Positions 22,279-34,174 of a stretch of DNA of 64,000 nucleotides are shown in pieces. The notes beneath the pieces were generated by a model that saw nothing but the letters and a program-made list of their open reading frames with translations, had not been told where the DNA came from and ran no database searches. Each line of letters starts with the position of its first letter. Position 1 is the stretch's first letter. Source of the DNA: Macrothele yani (taxonomy: Eukaryota > Arthropoda > Arachnida > Araneae > Macrothelidae); the NCBI GenBank assembly GCA_039090855.1, contig CM077002.1:84944194-85008193 (forward strand). Reading direction: 5' to 3'. A program made the position numbers and the translations under genes.

Positions 22279-23340
22279 TTTGTCAACTAAGAATGGACAT
22301 TTGAAAACCACATAGGATTCGCAATTAAATTATGAGTGACATCTATCAAATAACAAAAATATCTGCAGCTCATTGCTTTTTATTACGGAAGAGGGAGGGG
22401 AATCGGGTATGAGGTAGTGGATAAAATTAAGCCCTTACAGTCCTCCCCCTTCCACAATGTTTTTGGGCTAGCAACGCAAATGACCTCAGGTCATATGAGT
22501 ACTATAAAACGCAGAACCAATGTACTCAGGTGTATGTTAGTATGTAATATGATGGGAAAAAAAAAGGATTTTGACCACATCTGATTAATAAATAAAAAAT
22601 AAAACCCCTAAATCAAAATTTCAGCAAGATAGCATACGACTTCCCTGATATACTTAGGTTACAGAGAATTACCCCACAATACTTTGAAACACACTGGGAA
22701 GAAACGGTTTCGACGTGATGCTGTTCGATGCTAAGGAGTGCTGCTGGTTTGTTTCATCGAAGATACTGTATGAGACGAAACGGCAAGCAAATAATGAAAT
22801 GAATCTTCATTTTTTAATTCCAGTTTTCCAAGTATTCATGTCAAATCTAAGAAAGACATTAATACCTTTATAGCTTCGCGAAATTATAAAACTCTGATCA
22901 TAATATCCTATAGCTCTGGTAAACGAATACTTCTACAACTTCAGGAATTATGAAGCTCGGGTCATGCTAATTAAAAACTGCAAATTATTGCCTGCACAAA
23001 TGAACCTGTGTGCCTGATTTTGTTTTCTATTTCAAAATCCCCCTGGCATGTCCATTCAATCAGACATTACGATATAATCAACACGTATTTTTCTGATTTA
23101 CTGACGTTATTTATTGCAGTTATTGCTCACACTGTGAGAACATAGAAAACGCAATTGCCCTAACGATGCAGTACGGAGGAGAAATCTATAAAGTATTGAA
23201 GGATGTCTCACTTGCGACGTCCTTGAACGTGGTATGACAAACGATGTGCTCGATCACCATTTGTCTGACGGTTGCTGTTATCTGAACATGATTACTCAGC
23301 TATTCACACTAGTCGAGTTGTGAGGAACTGGTTGACCGAA
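22279..23340. other. Non-coding stretch, nothing recognised
   Basis: AT-rich sequence with short homopolymers. No transposon ends or coding pattern that I can support. Confidence 0.5.
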
Positions 23341-23540
23341 TAATCACTTTTTGTCATGGCATGGCCAAGTAATTGTGCGGACCTCAAGGCTATAAAGCAG
23401 ATTCGGGCCCGACTCAAGCAGCCCACCAAGTACACAGGCGTACTGACTCGCAGCAATTTATGGTCCGCCACAATAGCCGCATGGGACCAGCTGAAGAGTC
23501 CCATATCTTGGGCGATCCTCGATTGATTCCATGCCTCATC
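23341..23540 (+). pseudogene. Tc1-like transposase C-terminal fragment
   Basis: The plus-strand reading VMAWPSNCADLKAIKQIRAR, then LWSATIAAWDQLKSP, is a decayed version of the Tc1 end (WP..SPDLNPIE..W..LK, LW.AI..AWD.L). The rest of the element is not recognisable. Tentative because only about 50 codons match. Confidence 0.45.
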
Positions 23541-23995
23541 GTACAAAGACTGTACGTTTCTGAAACTGTACGTGTGTTCCCTTATTTCATATGTTGCAGA
23601 AGAGCAGCTATATATTTCAAATTGCCACGGACTTGAAAAGAACTTATCGAAATAGCGCATATCTGACAGCTATCTGCATCCTTATAACTATATAAATACC
23701 GTAATTTCCTTAAATAGTCGGTTCCAGCTAACTGCAACTTTGCTTCAAACAAGTAAGATGTAACTTAGTGAACATGGGCTATGAATTAATGGGAGCGTAG
23801 CGCCAGTTTTTATGTATCTTATTTATTCATTAAGCAGCGCCAGTATATGTATATTCCATGGTGTATACAGTACATATCAGGGCTGACAACTTTTACCGCT
23901 GTCACGAACCTCTTCAAGGTACAATATGTTAGAGCTGACCACAAACTACATTAAAAGATTTACGTCATTATATCTGCCCGGCCCTGTGTGTGTTT
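23541..23995. other. Non-coding stretch, nothing recognised
   Basis: No coding or repeat signal that I can support. Confidence 0.4.
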
Positions 23996-24202
23996 GTTTT
24001 GTTCAAAGGTTTAACGACCATCACGAGCAACTAAATGCGCTGTAAGCAGTCGCCCGTTCCTAATTTAGGACCACTGGTTATAAGAAATAAACAGAGCCAG
24101 TGCCGTCAGACAAACACAACATCCATACCTCACCAGGACTAGAACACGGACCCATTTCGGACGAATAGTCACAACACTTAGACCACTGTGCTACCGGGAC
24201 GT
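23996..24202 (-). mobile_element. tRNA-derived SINE, minus copy
   Basis: Reverse complement of the family described at 57553-57765. The 3' end (GGTTTAACGACCATCACGAG on the plus strand) is at the left, and the tRNA-like head ending CACTGTGCTACCGGGAC is at the right. Several substitutions and an odd internal insertion (AAATAAACAGAG) mark it as old. Confidence 0.85.
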
Positions 24203-24475
24203 TCTGTGTATTACAATCCATGTTCATGCTGTGGCTGAGCTACGATCGAGTTGGGACCTTTCAGTTCATTTTCGTAATGAGTGACAAATGTTCAGCAGCA
24301 TTTTAATCGTATTTCCAGTCACATCTGTTATTTGCATCCTCAGATTACTGTATTTGTGCTTTTAGAATATTTGAATAAAAAAACCTCTGTTCTGCCTAAG
24401 GTGATCAGATACTGGAACAAATATTTGAGGACAAAATAGCGCTGTGCTCCTGAATCGGCTGATCATTTGGAGACA

Positions 24476-24497
24476 CATACATACATACATACATACT
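24476..24497 (+). repeat. CATA microsatellite
   Basis: (ACAT/CATA)n run of five to six units. Confidence 0.8.
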
Positions 24498-24586
24498 CAG
24501 ACTGAATACTAAAAAACAAAATGTGTCACAAAACTACACTCTTTACCAAAAAGACACGAAGTGCCCAGAAGGAACGATCCAACCGA

Positions 24587-24627
24587 GATGAAAATTGATA
24601 TGTGCAGTGCACATATCAATTTTCATC
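24587..24627. repeat. Perfect 41-bp palindrome
   Basis: Arms of 20 bases (GATGAAAATTGATATGTGCA and its exact complement) around a single G. It sits at the edge of a Tc1-like relic. Confidence 0.95.
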
Positions 24628-24629
24628 AG

Positions 24630-25745
24630 TGCAATTTCAGAGCAGTTGGGCTATTTATTCGGATAAAACAGCAGCACGAGTGGAACCAGTCAGTATGTTA
24701 TAGCGCCACCTCTGGCTCGGATACAAACGGTTACCCGGCTTGGCATAAACGCATACAGTTCACGGATACTGTCCTGAGGTTAAAGCTTGCCAGATTGTGT
24801 CCAAATTGCGGGCCGTTCGCCGACATTCTAGAATTGGCGTCTCATCGTGTCCCAAACATGTTATATCAGTGAGAGGTGGGGCGATCGGGCTGAATATGAA
24901 AGGGTGTCGACGTTACGTAGGCAGGCCCAGGAGAGCCATTCCCTGTGTGGCCAGGCATTATCCTGTTGAAAGGTTTCTCGATTATGTTGCTACAGGAATG
25001 ACACGACAGGTCGTAGAATGTCGACGTACCATTTGAGCCGTAAGGGTGGTACGGAGGATTATCAAGGGTGTCCGGCTGATTATCAAGGGTGTCCGGCTAT
25101 CGTAGGAAATGGCTCCCCATACAGTACTCCCAATGTTCAATCTATGCGCCGTTCCACAGTAAAGGCAGAATCCGAGCGCTGGCCAAATCGTCTCCAGACA
25201 CGTATGCGCTGGTCATCGGCATCAAGAGCAAACCGTGACTCATCACTGAAGACAACACGACGCCAATGGACACTATCTCACGTTGATCGGGCCCGACGCC
25301 ACTGCTACTGGTACCAGCGATGCTCTCTGGTCAGTAGTAGGCGGCGAAGTGGCCTCCTTGTTGGAGTCGCCGTGCCGCAAATCGTCTGTAAATGGTCCGG
25401 ATGGCCACTTCCGTACCTGTAGACAGCGCAACATGTCTACGAATGGTTGAGAGCGACGAATTAGGTTCTGTTCGTGCGGATTTCACAATATCTCAATTCT
25501 CACGCTTTGTCGTTGCCCTCGGCCGTCCACTTCCCGCGTGCCGCTGGGTTGTGCCCTCTTCGTTCCATTGGTGCAAACATCGTCAGATTGCTGCGTCGCT
25601 CCGACCCAAATGTCTGGCGATACGGCGTCCTGACCAGCGGGCCTCCTTCAGCCCAATTATCCGTCCTCTCTCGAATTCGTTTGACTTCTCGCATTGTGCA
25701 CGGATATGACGTCATCACAGTCCGTGAGTTAATGTAACCGCAATT
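24630..25745 (-). pseudogene. Tc1-like transposase element, degraded (third family)
   Basis: Minus-strand order from about 25737: an N-terminal HTH region (MREVKRIRERTDNWAEGG, RQTFGSERRSNLTMFAPMER, KWTAEGNDKA), then towards lower coordinates the complement of 25190-25290 reads as the catalytic Asp region (SDESRFALDADDQR, preceded by WRRVVF), then near 25120 GSTVWGAIS. Frameshifts are frequent. A 21-bp tandem duplication at 25057-25098 falls inside. Terminal repeats were not found. Confidence 0.6.
25057..25098 (+). repeat. 21-bp tandem duplication
   Basis: Two exact copies in tandem, 25057-25077 and 25078-25098, unit beginning GATTATCAAGGGTGTCC. In-frame length, inside a Tc1-like relic. Confidence 0.9.
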
Positions 25746-25919
25746 CGCTGCTACAATTGTACCCCTGCGTGCGAGCGTTGTTCTTGATATACCCTCCTCG
25801 ATGCACGGTTCCCATGCGCTGTGGCGGGCCAGTATTCGGTCATTTTTTACGCTTTCCAACCGTAGGTTGAAGAAGCGTATATGCTCCAGCTTTGTCCGTT
25901 CGTCTGTCCGCACGATAAC

Positions 25920-26357
25920 TGGCGTAAAATTGGTTCGATTTCTATGAAATTTTAGTATGTGGTAGGGGACCACCTGGGGACGAACCCTATTGAAAATGGG
26001 ACAAATGGGGTCAAAGGTCACGACGTAGGAGCGGGATCCATTCCATTACACTTATACGTCATAACTTGCGTAAATATGGTTCGATTTCAATGAAATTTTA
26101 CTATGTGGTAGGGGACCGCCTGGGGACAAACCCTATTTAAAATGGGTGAATTGGGGTCAAAGGTCAGAACATAAGATCGGGATGCATTCCATTGCCCTTA
26201 TGCGTCATAACTTGCGTAAAAATGGTTCGATTTTGATGAAATTTCAGTATGTGGTAGGGAACCACCTGGGGACGAACCCTATTGAAAATGGATGAAATAG
26301 GGTCAAAGGTCAGGACATAGGATTGCGATCCATTCCATCGCCCTTATCCCATATTAT
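25920..26357 (+). repeat. 146-bp satellite, three tandem units
   Basis: Units start near 25922, 26068 and 26214 (spacing 146 bp each time), and share GCGTAAAATTGGTTCGATTT, GTATGTGGTAGGGGACC, GGGTCAAAGGTCA and a GATCCATTCCAT block. Roughly 85-90 percent similar by eye. No coding potential. It lies directly against the fold-back element at 26359. Confidence 0.88.
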
Positions 26358-26358
26358 A

Positions 26359-26802
26359 AAGGTGGAGTCAAGTAATTTTGCTTCCTATACTTCCAATGGA
26401 AAAACTTTTTGTACACATTTCCTTCACAATTAATGTGTTCCCAAGGATGAAAATTTGAACATCGATTAAAATAACTTCATATTATAACTTGGAATACTTA
26501 ATATTTTCTAAAACATAACCATAATTATATTAAAAATCAATAATTTTTCCTTTGGTGGTGTTGAAACCAGAAAAAGAATGGCGCGACCTGTACTTTGATG
26601 ACGTCAGTAGACAAACAAATGTTGGATTGCATAATTATGGTTATGTTTTAGAAAATATTAAGCATTGCAAGTTATAAAATGAAGATATTTTAATCGATGT
26701 TCAAATTTTCATCCTTAGGAACGCATTAATTGGGAAGAAAATGTGTACAGAAATTTTTCCATTCAAAGTACAGGAAGTAAAATTACTTGACGTTCACCTT
26801 AA
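26359..26802. mobile_element. Fold-back MITE with ~170-bp inverted arms
   Basis: Left arm 26359-26530 and right arm 26631-26802 are inverted copies (about 85 percent similar), starting AAGGTG and sharing GTCAAGTAATTTT, GAAAATTTGAACATCGATTA and ACATAACCATAATTAT. A 100-bp unique centre holds no ORF. A non-autonomous DNA transposon is the likeliest identity; I could not fix a target duplication. Confidence 0.8.
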
Positions 26803-27506
26803 AGGAGTAATTCTTGTATGTATGTAAATTTTATTTTGAAAAGGGCTCTAAGGATGTTGATGAAAGTCGCTAACCTACCGTTTTCTGGTACTAGAAACCG
26901 ATTTAGCTTGATCTCGACTTTAGGAAAATTCGTTTAGTGGGTTAAATAACCACCCCGAATTACCACGTTTTGAGTGAAGTGTCATGGCGTCGTTCAATTA
27001 GATGTTGGCGCGCGGTCACGCTTTCTGTCTCATTACGTCACGCGTTGTGTGTGTATCCTATTAAAGTTTTATGACGTCACACTTTTGCGAGCAGATGGTC
27101 GCGATTCCCATCTGCCTCATTACGTCACGCGTTTTGTGCGTACACTGTTAAACATTTTGTGGTAGGTTGCACCAAAAAGTGGTGTTACACCACCTGCACC
27201 ATTTTCTGAGAAAAGATACTTCCATGCAGAGTTTCATCAGGCGCGAACGACTTTCTCTAGGTGCTTCTTTTTTGTGTGCAAAGAGTGTATATTGTTTCTG
27301 CAATTGTAAAATTACATTTGAATATTTGTATATTAAAAAGTTGTAACTTGTTAAATGTTAGTAATTTGTACCCGACAAAAGAGCTGTAATGGTGGGAACA
27401 TAATCAGTAGAAGTGAAGTACTTTGCTTTCGGCACACATGCAGAATTAAGAGCAAGCTGCATAATGCTTGTATGAAGAACGAATTGCATGGAGAATTTTG
27501 GCATTT
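26803..27506. other. Non-coding stretch with an 87-bp spaced duplication
   Basis: A block containing TCATTACGTCACGCGTT occurs near 27031 and 27118, with similar flanks (GTGTGTGTATCC and GTGCGTACAC). Otherwise unrecognised. Confidence 0.5.
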
Positions 27507-27714
27507 TGTTTGTTTCAGGTTTAATGACCACCGTGAGCAACTCGATGGTCTATAAGTAGTGGCCTGTCCCTAATTTAAGGTCACTGGCTCCAGGGAAAGG
27601 AGAGAGCGAATGCTCTAAGACAAAAACAATTCATGCCTCACCGGGATTGAAACCCGAACCCTCTTGGACTGCCAATCGGGAGTGTTTGCGTTCTTTACCC
27701 TCTACCACCTGTCA
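27507..27714 (-). mobile_element. tRNA-derived SINE, minus copy, diverged
   Basis: Plus-strand reading AGGTTTAATGACCACCGTGA at the left and a decayed tRNA-like head (GGGATTGAAACCCG region near 27645, box B side) at the right match the family at 57553-57765 in reverse. Box A is hardly recognisable, so an old copy. Confidence 0.75.
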
Positions 27715-28699
27715 ATTAAAATGACAAATGAGTCGACACCTTTTTTCTGGGACTTAACGCTTCTTTTACCCCACTGTCTTTAGTTTGTCTTCTTGGCTCT
27801 GCAAATATTTACAAACATCAAAATCAGAAATGGAAAAAGTTTATGTTTGTTGTTATTGTTTGGGGAAAAATGTCTAAAAGAACAGTCCTTACCATAAAGC
27901 AGAAGACTGAAATTTGCGAATATTGCAATGAAAGTATTGAAATCTAAAACACAAATGAAAACATATGATTTCTTAAAAAGAAACTAAGGTATGTAAAACA
28001 ATTTTGTGTAATACACAAAACTGCTATTACACAAAACTGCTATTAAAACTTTTAAATGAAAGTTTTATTAATGTAGCATAATTTTTTTATTAATTTCTTT
28101 ATAATTAAAATGTTAATCTTGTCTTTCTACTAAACAAAGTAAATTTCCGCATTTAATGCATACTAGATACTTTCTGAACTACAGTGGGCCCAAGGTACAC
28201 AACATATAACTGCATTTTTCTAATTAACATGTCTTTATTTTATTGCTAATTATGATTTTCGAGGAATCATAATTAATAAAATGTGGGTTACTTAAAAATA
28301 ATTGGCAAATTTGATATAACCTCACAATGTAATAGAACAAACGGTGGCGGTACATCAAGGATTGATTGTACTTATGTATATTTTATATATCTATATATAT
28401 TTAGGTGACCCAAAAAAAACGAAGGTTTGAAATGTCTTTTTCCACAAGGCTGTTCCTGTTATACATATATGGAACAGTAAGTATGCATTAAATTTTTTTA
28501 ACAGATTGAACAATATTTAGAGGTACCAATCATCTGCTTGTTTTGTTAAATGAAAGAAAACGGAACTCGGTAATTTCACTTTATATGCTTCTTACAATTA
28601 AAAAAAAGAACTTTGAAATTGTGATTAAAATACAATATTAAAAATTCACAATAAAGACCCACTGAACCATTTATATCTTATTCGTCATAATACCCTTCT
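27715..28699. other. AT-rich stretch, nothing recognised
   Basis: Long homopolymer runs; no coding or repeat pattern that I can support. Confidence 0.5.
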
Positions 28700-30940
28700 T
28701 TGGAGCTGGAAAGTTTTTGCGGTAACTACTGACAAGTTGCAGAAGGTATTGCTTCTAGGTTTCATATTTAGTCAACAGAGAGTTGTGTGATTGGATAAGC
28801 GCAATTCCTCTTTCTGCGCTGTCGTTAACAACCTTAGGAAGCTTCGCTTTGGCTTTGGCTTGTAGCGCCAGGAATGTGGGATCCGTTGACCAAAAGAGGG
28901 GGGACCTTGACAAAAAAATCCTTTGCCTCTTCTTGACCATTAATGGAAATTAGGTTGAACGTGTTTAACTACCTGCTGGTGATGTACATCTCTAACGGTG
29001 TGCGGTGATCAAATCCCTTCTTGTTCAGCCGCTTCACGGCTACAGATTTTGGCGGACGTAAAAAATTTCCGACCATGGCCTCTTTGGTCTCAACCGTGAC
29101 ACGATCGTCTAAAAGAGCAAAGGTTACGAGACGCTCGGAAAAGTACCATAAATGACGACAGAATGCGTTGACTGCAGCCTCCCTGATAGCATACACAGAG
29201 TATTCATGAAGGAGAGCCAGTAGTTTGAGGTCATTGAGGGGTGCTTTGGTTGTATGATGAACCTCATGCCAGTAGCGGGCATAGATGAGGGAAACAAAGA
29301 GGGAAATGTTTGTCACGCCAGTTGTCTTACATGCTGTCAGTTTCACCTGGCCTTTGAAAAGAAAGATCTTCAATGAGTAGATGGCGTTTGCCATCCCTCT
29401 TGCATTGTGCATTGCACCAGGAGCACAGAATTTCCACTTTACATCTAATGATCCCCCGACAAAATCATGACGGAGACAAAGCAGCTCTCGGTAGTTCTCA
29501 CGTGGGCTTTTTTTTTTTTTCATTTATAGCCTCTCCAAAGAATAACTCCATCTCCTCTCATAGACCATTTGGCATATCTACAAACATATCATCACTTTCA
29601 AGTACAAAGTTAGTCTTGTCAACGTAGGACCACTGACCCTTGATTCGTTTAAAAAGGCCAATATCAGGCCCGCTAGTTGATCCCAAGGCGGCTGTGAAAA
29701 CACTCGATAGCATCACCTCAAACACATGATGGCGGTACGCAATCCAAATGAGCTCTTTGCCTAGGGCCTTCTCAATTAGGGTGCAGGCGCCCATCTTCAG
29801 TCCTGTACTGGCGGCAGTTTTGTCAAAAACAAAACCCTTAACCACAGGCTTGAGTTGCCAGTCCTCTAGTGCGCAGACACAAGCATTGCATTGCTCATTT
29901 CCAGTGCTGTGTACAATCTTGGGGAGAGCGAGCAGTTGTTGCATCTTTCACTTGTGGCTGGTATGGCGTATGGCAAAACGATCTACTTGTTATTTGCTGT
30001 CGGTGATATCTGGAAGCAATTTACAATTCCAATGGAGAAGCAGAGGACTCTCAGACAAGAATGTAGCTTGTTGAGATGTTGCCACTTCTTTACGTGTCGC
30101 GACACGAGCTCGCTTAATTGTGTTACGAGAAAGTGCCACATCTTCCAAGCCATCACCAAATGCTTGCATCACAGCACCGACGACAAACATCGCACTGCGG
30201 CCATGGAGACTTACTCTGTCGAGTGCAGAAGCTACTTCCTTGGTGACAATTCTCTTCTTTGATCTCTTTTGTGGTAAATGATGGAAAGTCGACGGAGCGT
30301 GAAAGTCATCATCAGAATCATCTTTATCATTATCTGATGATGAGCTGCTGGTTGAGCTGAAGTCCACAGGAGAGGTGGATGGGACAACCGTGGTTGCCTG
30401 CTGCCTGTTTACCATGCATTTCTCCTTTCGAGTAGCTGCAAGGGTGTTTCTCATGATCTTACAATCCCCCTTCTTCATTTAATACATGTCAATTTCAGAC
30501 ATGCTGGAGCAAGAGGGATCCTCCTGTTGCATCTGCAGAAACTGCTTGTCCTCCTCATTTGTCATGATACTTAGGGCATCTTTTTTAGATATATCAAATA
30601 GTTCACTGAGGTCTCCCTTGAACTGCTCTTCTTTGAATCGGCAACCATCTTTCTATGTCAATCGTTTTTTCTTCAGAATGCAGTATTTATCGTACAACTT
30701 CCTTAGCTTGCGTACTCCGGAGTCTATTCACTGGGTTGGAATACAAGCCTTTGCCCAGATGACCAACGCAGCATCGAAGGTCGCTTTGGCACTCACTGCA
30801 ATTGTTACTCCCTTTTCTTGGTGGTAATACATAAAATTTATCAGAATGGCCCCGTTTGTAGGTAATCCAGAGCCCAGGATATCCTTTTCAGTTCTTCCTA
30901 TGAGCCAAACTTGTGGAGAGCTCATAATTGTTGCCATGAT
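28700..30940 (-). pseudogene. Transposase-like multi-copy protein of unnamed family, broken
   Basis: Minus-strand pieces join in one order: 30728-30937 (SSPQVWLIGRTEKDILGSGL, then NFMYYHQEKGVTI); a basic segment with KLRKLYDKYCILKKKR; 29990-30478 (Ser/Asp-rich stretch, KEVASALDRVSLHGRSAMFV); 29558-29944 (LPKIVHSTGNEQCNACV, GFVFDKTAASTGLKMGAC, WIAYRHHVFEVMLSSVF, GPDIGLFKRIKGQW); 28969-29523 (APGAMHNARGMANAIYSLKI, CRHLWYFSERLVTFALLDD); and a tail at 28755. Asp and His residues in FD.TA..TG and RHH suggest an RNase-H-like transposase fold. I recall similar uncharacterised multi-copy proteins in cnidarians and arthropods but cannot name the family. A few stops and frame changes break it; host gene origin is not excluded. 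Confidence 0.55.
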
Positions 30941-31741
30941 GTAGTAACTGTCACTTGCGTAGACTGCAGTACAAACTAATTAGGAGCACCTGAAATGTAG
31001 GAAAAGAGGAAGTCATAAATACCTGAAGGCAGTACATCTGATTAAGCGAAATACACTAGGACTACCAGACCAAAACATATGCAATGTATGTTGTACATGT
31101 AGTCATGTACAGAGTTGCAGAATGTAGACGTACACGCGTACGCTGTACGCGGATAGTTTCCAAGTTATTATCCGATTTTGCAGATAGTTTTTGCTTGTAG
31201 ATTTAAAAAAATGGAAATGTTTCTTATCTACAGGAATTAAAACACTTACTCAAGGCTTTACTCAGATTGATATACTTAATTCTATTTTAACTTGAAGAAC
31301 TTTCACTTATTTTCCACATATTCAAAGTTCCTTTGTTTTTATTTAGTTTTTGGCCTCTAGATTTTATCAAGATCTGTTCTCAGTGTATAGGAACTGTATC
31401 AAAAATTTCATTTACACAAAAAAAAACTTAAATTTTATTATTGCCAGGTTCCTCTTGCAGTTGCCAGTTATTAAATTCAAATCTTTCCCTTACGTGTTTT
31501 GTAAGTCTACGATTTTTAAATTAAGTTGTTGAAAATGCAATTTAAAGATATTTAACGTTCATTAGTGGAACTGTTTTTCTGGATATAGAAGCTTTCTTTA
31601 ATTAGTCTCTTGTTTTTATGAGGTTCATAGTCCAATACTTTAATATTTTACGGTAAAGGTCTATTTCACACACATTGTTGCACATTCAATTATAATGTGC
31701 TTATTTTGTCTTCAATACAAAGCATTTCGTGCCATGAGTCA
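30941..31741. other. AT-rich stretch, nothing recognised
   Basis: No coding or repeat pattern that I can support. Confidence 0.5.
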
Positions 31742-31850
31742 CATATAGAAATATTCAGCCGTCTATGCGCGATAAACACAAATATTTTTAATTCGTGATA
31801 CAACCTTAATTTGTGTTTATCGTGCATAGGCGGCTGGATATTACTATATG
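31742..31850. mobile_element. Short fold-back element (MITE-like)
   Basis: Arms of about 44 bp (left starts CATATAGAAATATTCAGCCG; right is its near complement ending CGGCTGGATATTACTATATG) enclose about 20 bp. About 90 percent arm similarity. No target duplication seen. Confidence 0.7.
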
Positions 31851-32208
31851 TATTTTGTCCTCATTGGAATCTGTAATGTTCTAATAATTATTTATTGTTT
31901 TATTAATTGATCTTTAAATTATCTTATTCTATTATATTCATGGTTCGCGCTTCGCGGGTTTGCAGCAAGTTTTCTGTTTCTATGGTTGTGTACGCAGATA
32001 CATTTTATTTTTATACAACTCTGGTCATGTACTAGGTTGCGACCACTAAATATTGTATGATCAGCTCAATATTTTGCATGCAGGGTCCTGTTGTCAGGTA
32101 GAACAAGGGCAGCCTTGTGGAGCAGCATATTTTTTTAAAAAAATTCTCTCGTACGGATTGGGCCACCCTAATATATATTATTGAACGACAGTCCAACAAA
32201 ATCAGAGG
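31851..32208. other. Stretch with nothing recognised
   Basis: AT-rich, no coding or repeat pattern that I can support. Confidence 0.4.
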
Positions 32209-32219
32209 AAGACATCAAG

Positions 32220-32419
32220 GCCGCCCCGGTGGCGCAGTGGTCTAAGCGATGGCTTCTGATATTTCGTCCAAGATGGGTCCGGGTTCGAATCCCGGTGAGG
32301 CATGGATTTTGTGTTTGTGTTTGGCTATCTCCCTTCCCTGGAACCAATGGCCCTAAATTAGGAACGGGCGACTGCTTGTTGCTCACGGTGGTCGTTAAAC
32401 CTCCAATAAAAAAAAAAAA
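32220..32419 (+). mobile_element. tRNA-derived SINE with target duplication
   Basis: Box A TGGCGCAGTGGTCTAAG and box B GGGTTCGAATCCCGG are intact; the body contains CTGGAACCAATGGCCCTAAA and the 3' end GTGGTCGTTAAACCTCCAAT followed by A13. Flanked by AAGACATCAAG (32209-32219 and 32418-32428). Short plus and minus ORFs here are non-coding. Confidence 0.92.
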
Positions 32420-32428
32420 GACATCAAG

Positions 32429-33070
32429 CACTGCAGAGGGGAGGAGAAAATGTTCCCTTCCCTCAATTGTTGCAATATTTGGACTTCAAACAATTCCCGT
32501 GGGGAAAAGATGTATATTTTACGAAAAAAAAAAAATCAAAAAATAGAGAAAGAAACTGCGTTTCCCTTTATGTCATCCTTTCTGTGCCCAAACGCACATT
32601 TTGTGCTCAATTTCTTTATCTAGCGATAGTTAATGAATGGTCATTTCATCGCGCACACAATCGAACGTCCACTTCTCCAAAAACTCGAAATAATTTTAAT
32701 AGAAAAGCTAATTTTCTCAAAAAAATTTCCAAGTCGACAATAAAAGCAAAATGTCTGTTTGCGCAGATACATCTTGCATGTAGATCACAAGTAAATCCTG
32801 CAGGCACAAATAAAGGAACTGACCCGTGGAAACGGTTTCTAGGAGAAATCAAGCTGGAAGCAAATTTCTATATATCTCTTCAAAGCTGGTCGGGTAACTT
32901 AAACATGGCAGAAATCAGAACAGATGACCACCGGTAAAAAAATTTTCTTCCCCAACAGAACGCATTGAATTGACTTTTTATCAAAGAGTTCAATTCTGAA
33001 AATAATAATAATTTTTATCAGCACATTTTTCGCCAAACCAGAAACTACCCAAGAAACACATTCCAAAAAG
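32429..33070. other. Stretch without a recognised gene
   Basis: A 156-codon open frame (32467-32937) has no recognisable domain and A-rich codon content; I do not call it a gene. Confidence 0.4.
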
Positions 33071-33228
33071 TCAGCAGTGGTCTAAGCGGTGGCTTCTGAT
33101 CATTCGTCCGAAAGGGGTCCGTGCATGAATCTCGGTGAGACATGGACGTTGTATTTGTCTTACGGTACTGGCTCTCCCCCTTTCCTGGAACCATTGGCCC
33201 TAAATTTGGGACGGGCGACTACTTATTA
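33071..33228 (+). mobile_element. tRNA-derived SINE, both ends lost
   Basis: Starts inside box A (CAGTGGTCTAAGCGGTGG), has a mutated box B, and ends at GGACGGGCGACTACTTATT without the usual 3' tail. Same family as 57553-57765. Confidence 0.85.
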
Positions 33229-34174
33229 AGTTCAGGGTTCATACTCATTTTTAAGAATTAAAATTTAGCACTTTTTAAGGACTTTTTAAGCACTGTTCAA
33301 ATTTTTTAAGGACTCTCGGGATTTTACGTATACATATATATATATTGTATATACACACGCACACACACTGAAAGGATAATTTATTATACTAGTACATACC
33401 CACATAATGATGTGCAAGACCAATTTTTGCTTTCACAACAGCAGTAAACCACCAATTCCATGCCACAACGTTATTGTGGCATGGAATCTACAATTGTTGG
33501 AAATGTTCTGGTGGTATTTTGGCCAATGATTCCAGGACAGCAGACAGTAAAGTGACGAAAGTTGCCAGCTGTGGGTTTCAGGCTCTAATGCATTGCTCAG
33601 CCAGAATCAGGTATATGCTAACAGGCTCCATTCCTTTTAATACTACAAATACCGTCAGATTCACCCAAATCGGCATAAAAACTCAGCTACAGATCCCCTT
33701 TTTGTAAAATCAAATCCTACTGTCATTTAACTTCTTCATAAAGACAGATATCCTCTTGTTTCTCCAGAAGTTTATGTGCCATTCCAATATTGTCTGTAAA
33801 TGGGAACATGCTTTACTTATAAACAGCTCTTATCAAAATGTCAACAAAAGAATTGGACACAAAACTGATACAGAGAAGCCAACATCTGAAGGAAGTTATC
33901 AGTAGTCCAGCCTGTAGTTTTTCCATAGTGAAGTCAAGTTCCTGCATGAAAATTTGCAGGGTAGCATGCATATTTTCCAGAGTACACTGCTACATTTTTA
34001 AAAACATTTTAATCTGGATGACGCACAATACTTGGATACATTTTGTAATATACCTAAATACCCTTAAAATGAAAAAAAAAACTGAGTAAATACACAAAAA
34101 ATACCTACTATTTCAACTTAACCTTTCAATAAATATGTTATGTCATAAGTGTGTGATGTCACACACTTATGGTT
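33229..34174. other. Non-coding stretch with two perfect short palindromes
   Basis: Perfect inverted repeats at 33456-33486 (13-bp arms, TTCCATGCCACAA) and 34144-34171 (13-bp arms, CATAAGTGTGTGA, 2-bp spacer). Otherwise AT-rich with no supported coding sequence. Confidence 0.6.

Noticed and set aside
32181..32546. ORFs across SINE copies (also 57574-57840, 58322-58634)
   Set aside because: They translate the tRNA-like head and SINE body, which are non-coding.
32467..32937. 156-codon ORF after a SINE
   Set aside because: Low-complexity A-rich frame, no recognisable domain; likely chance.
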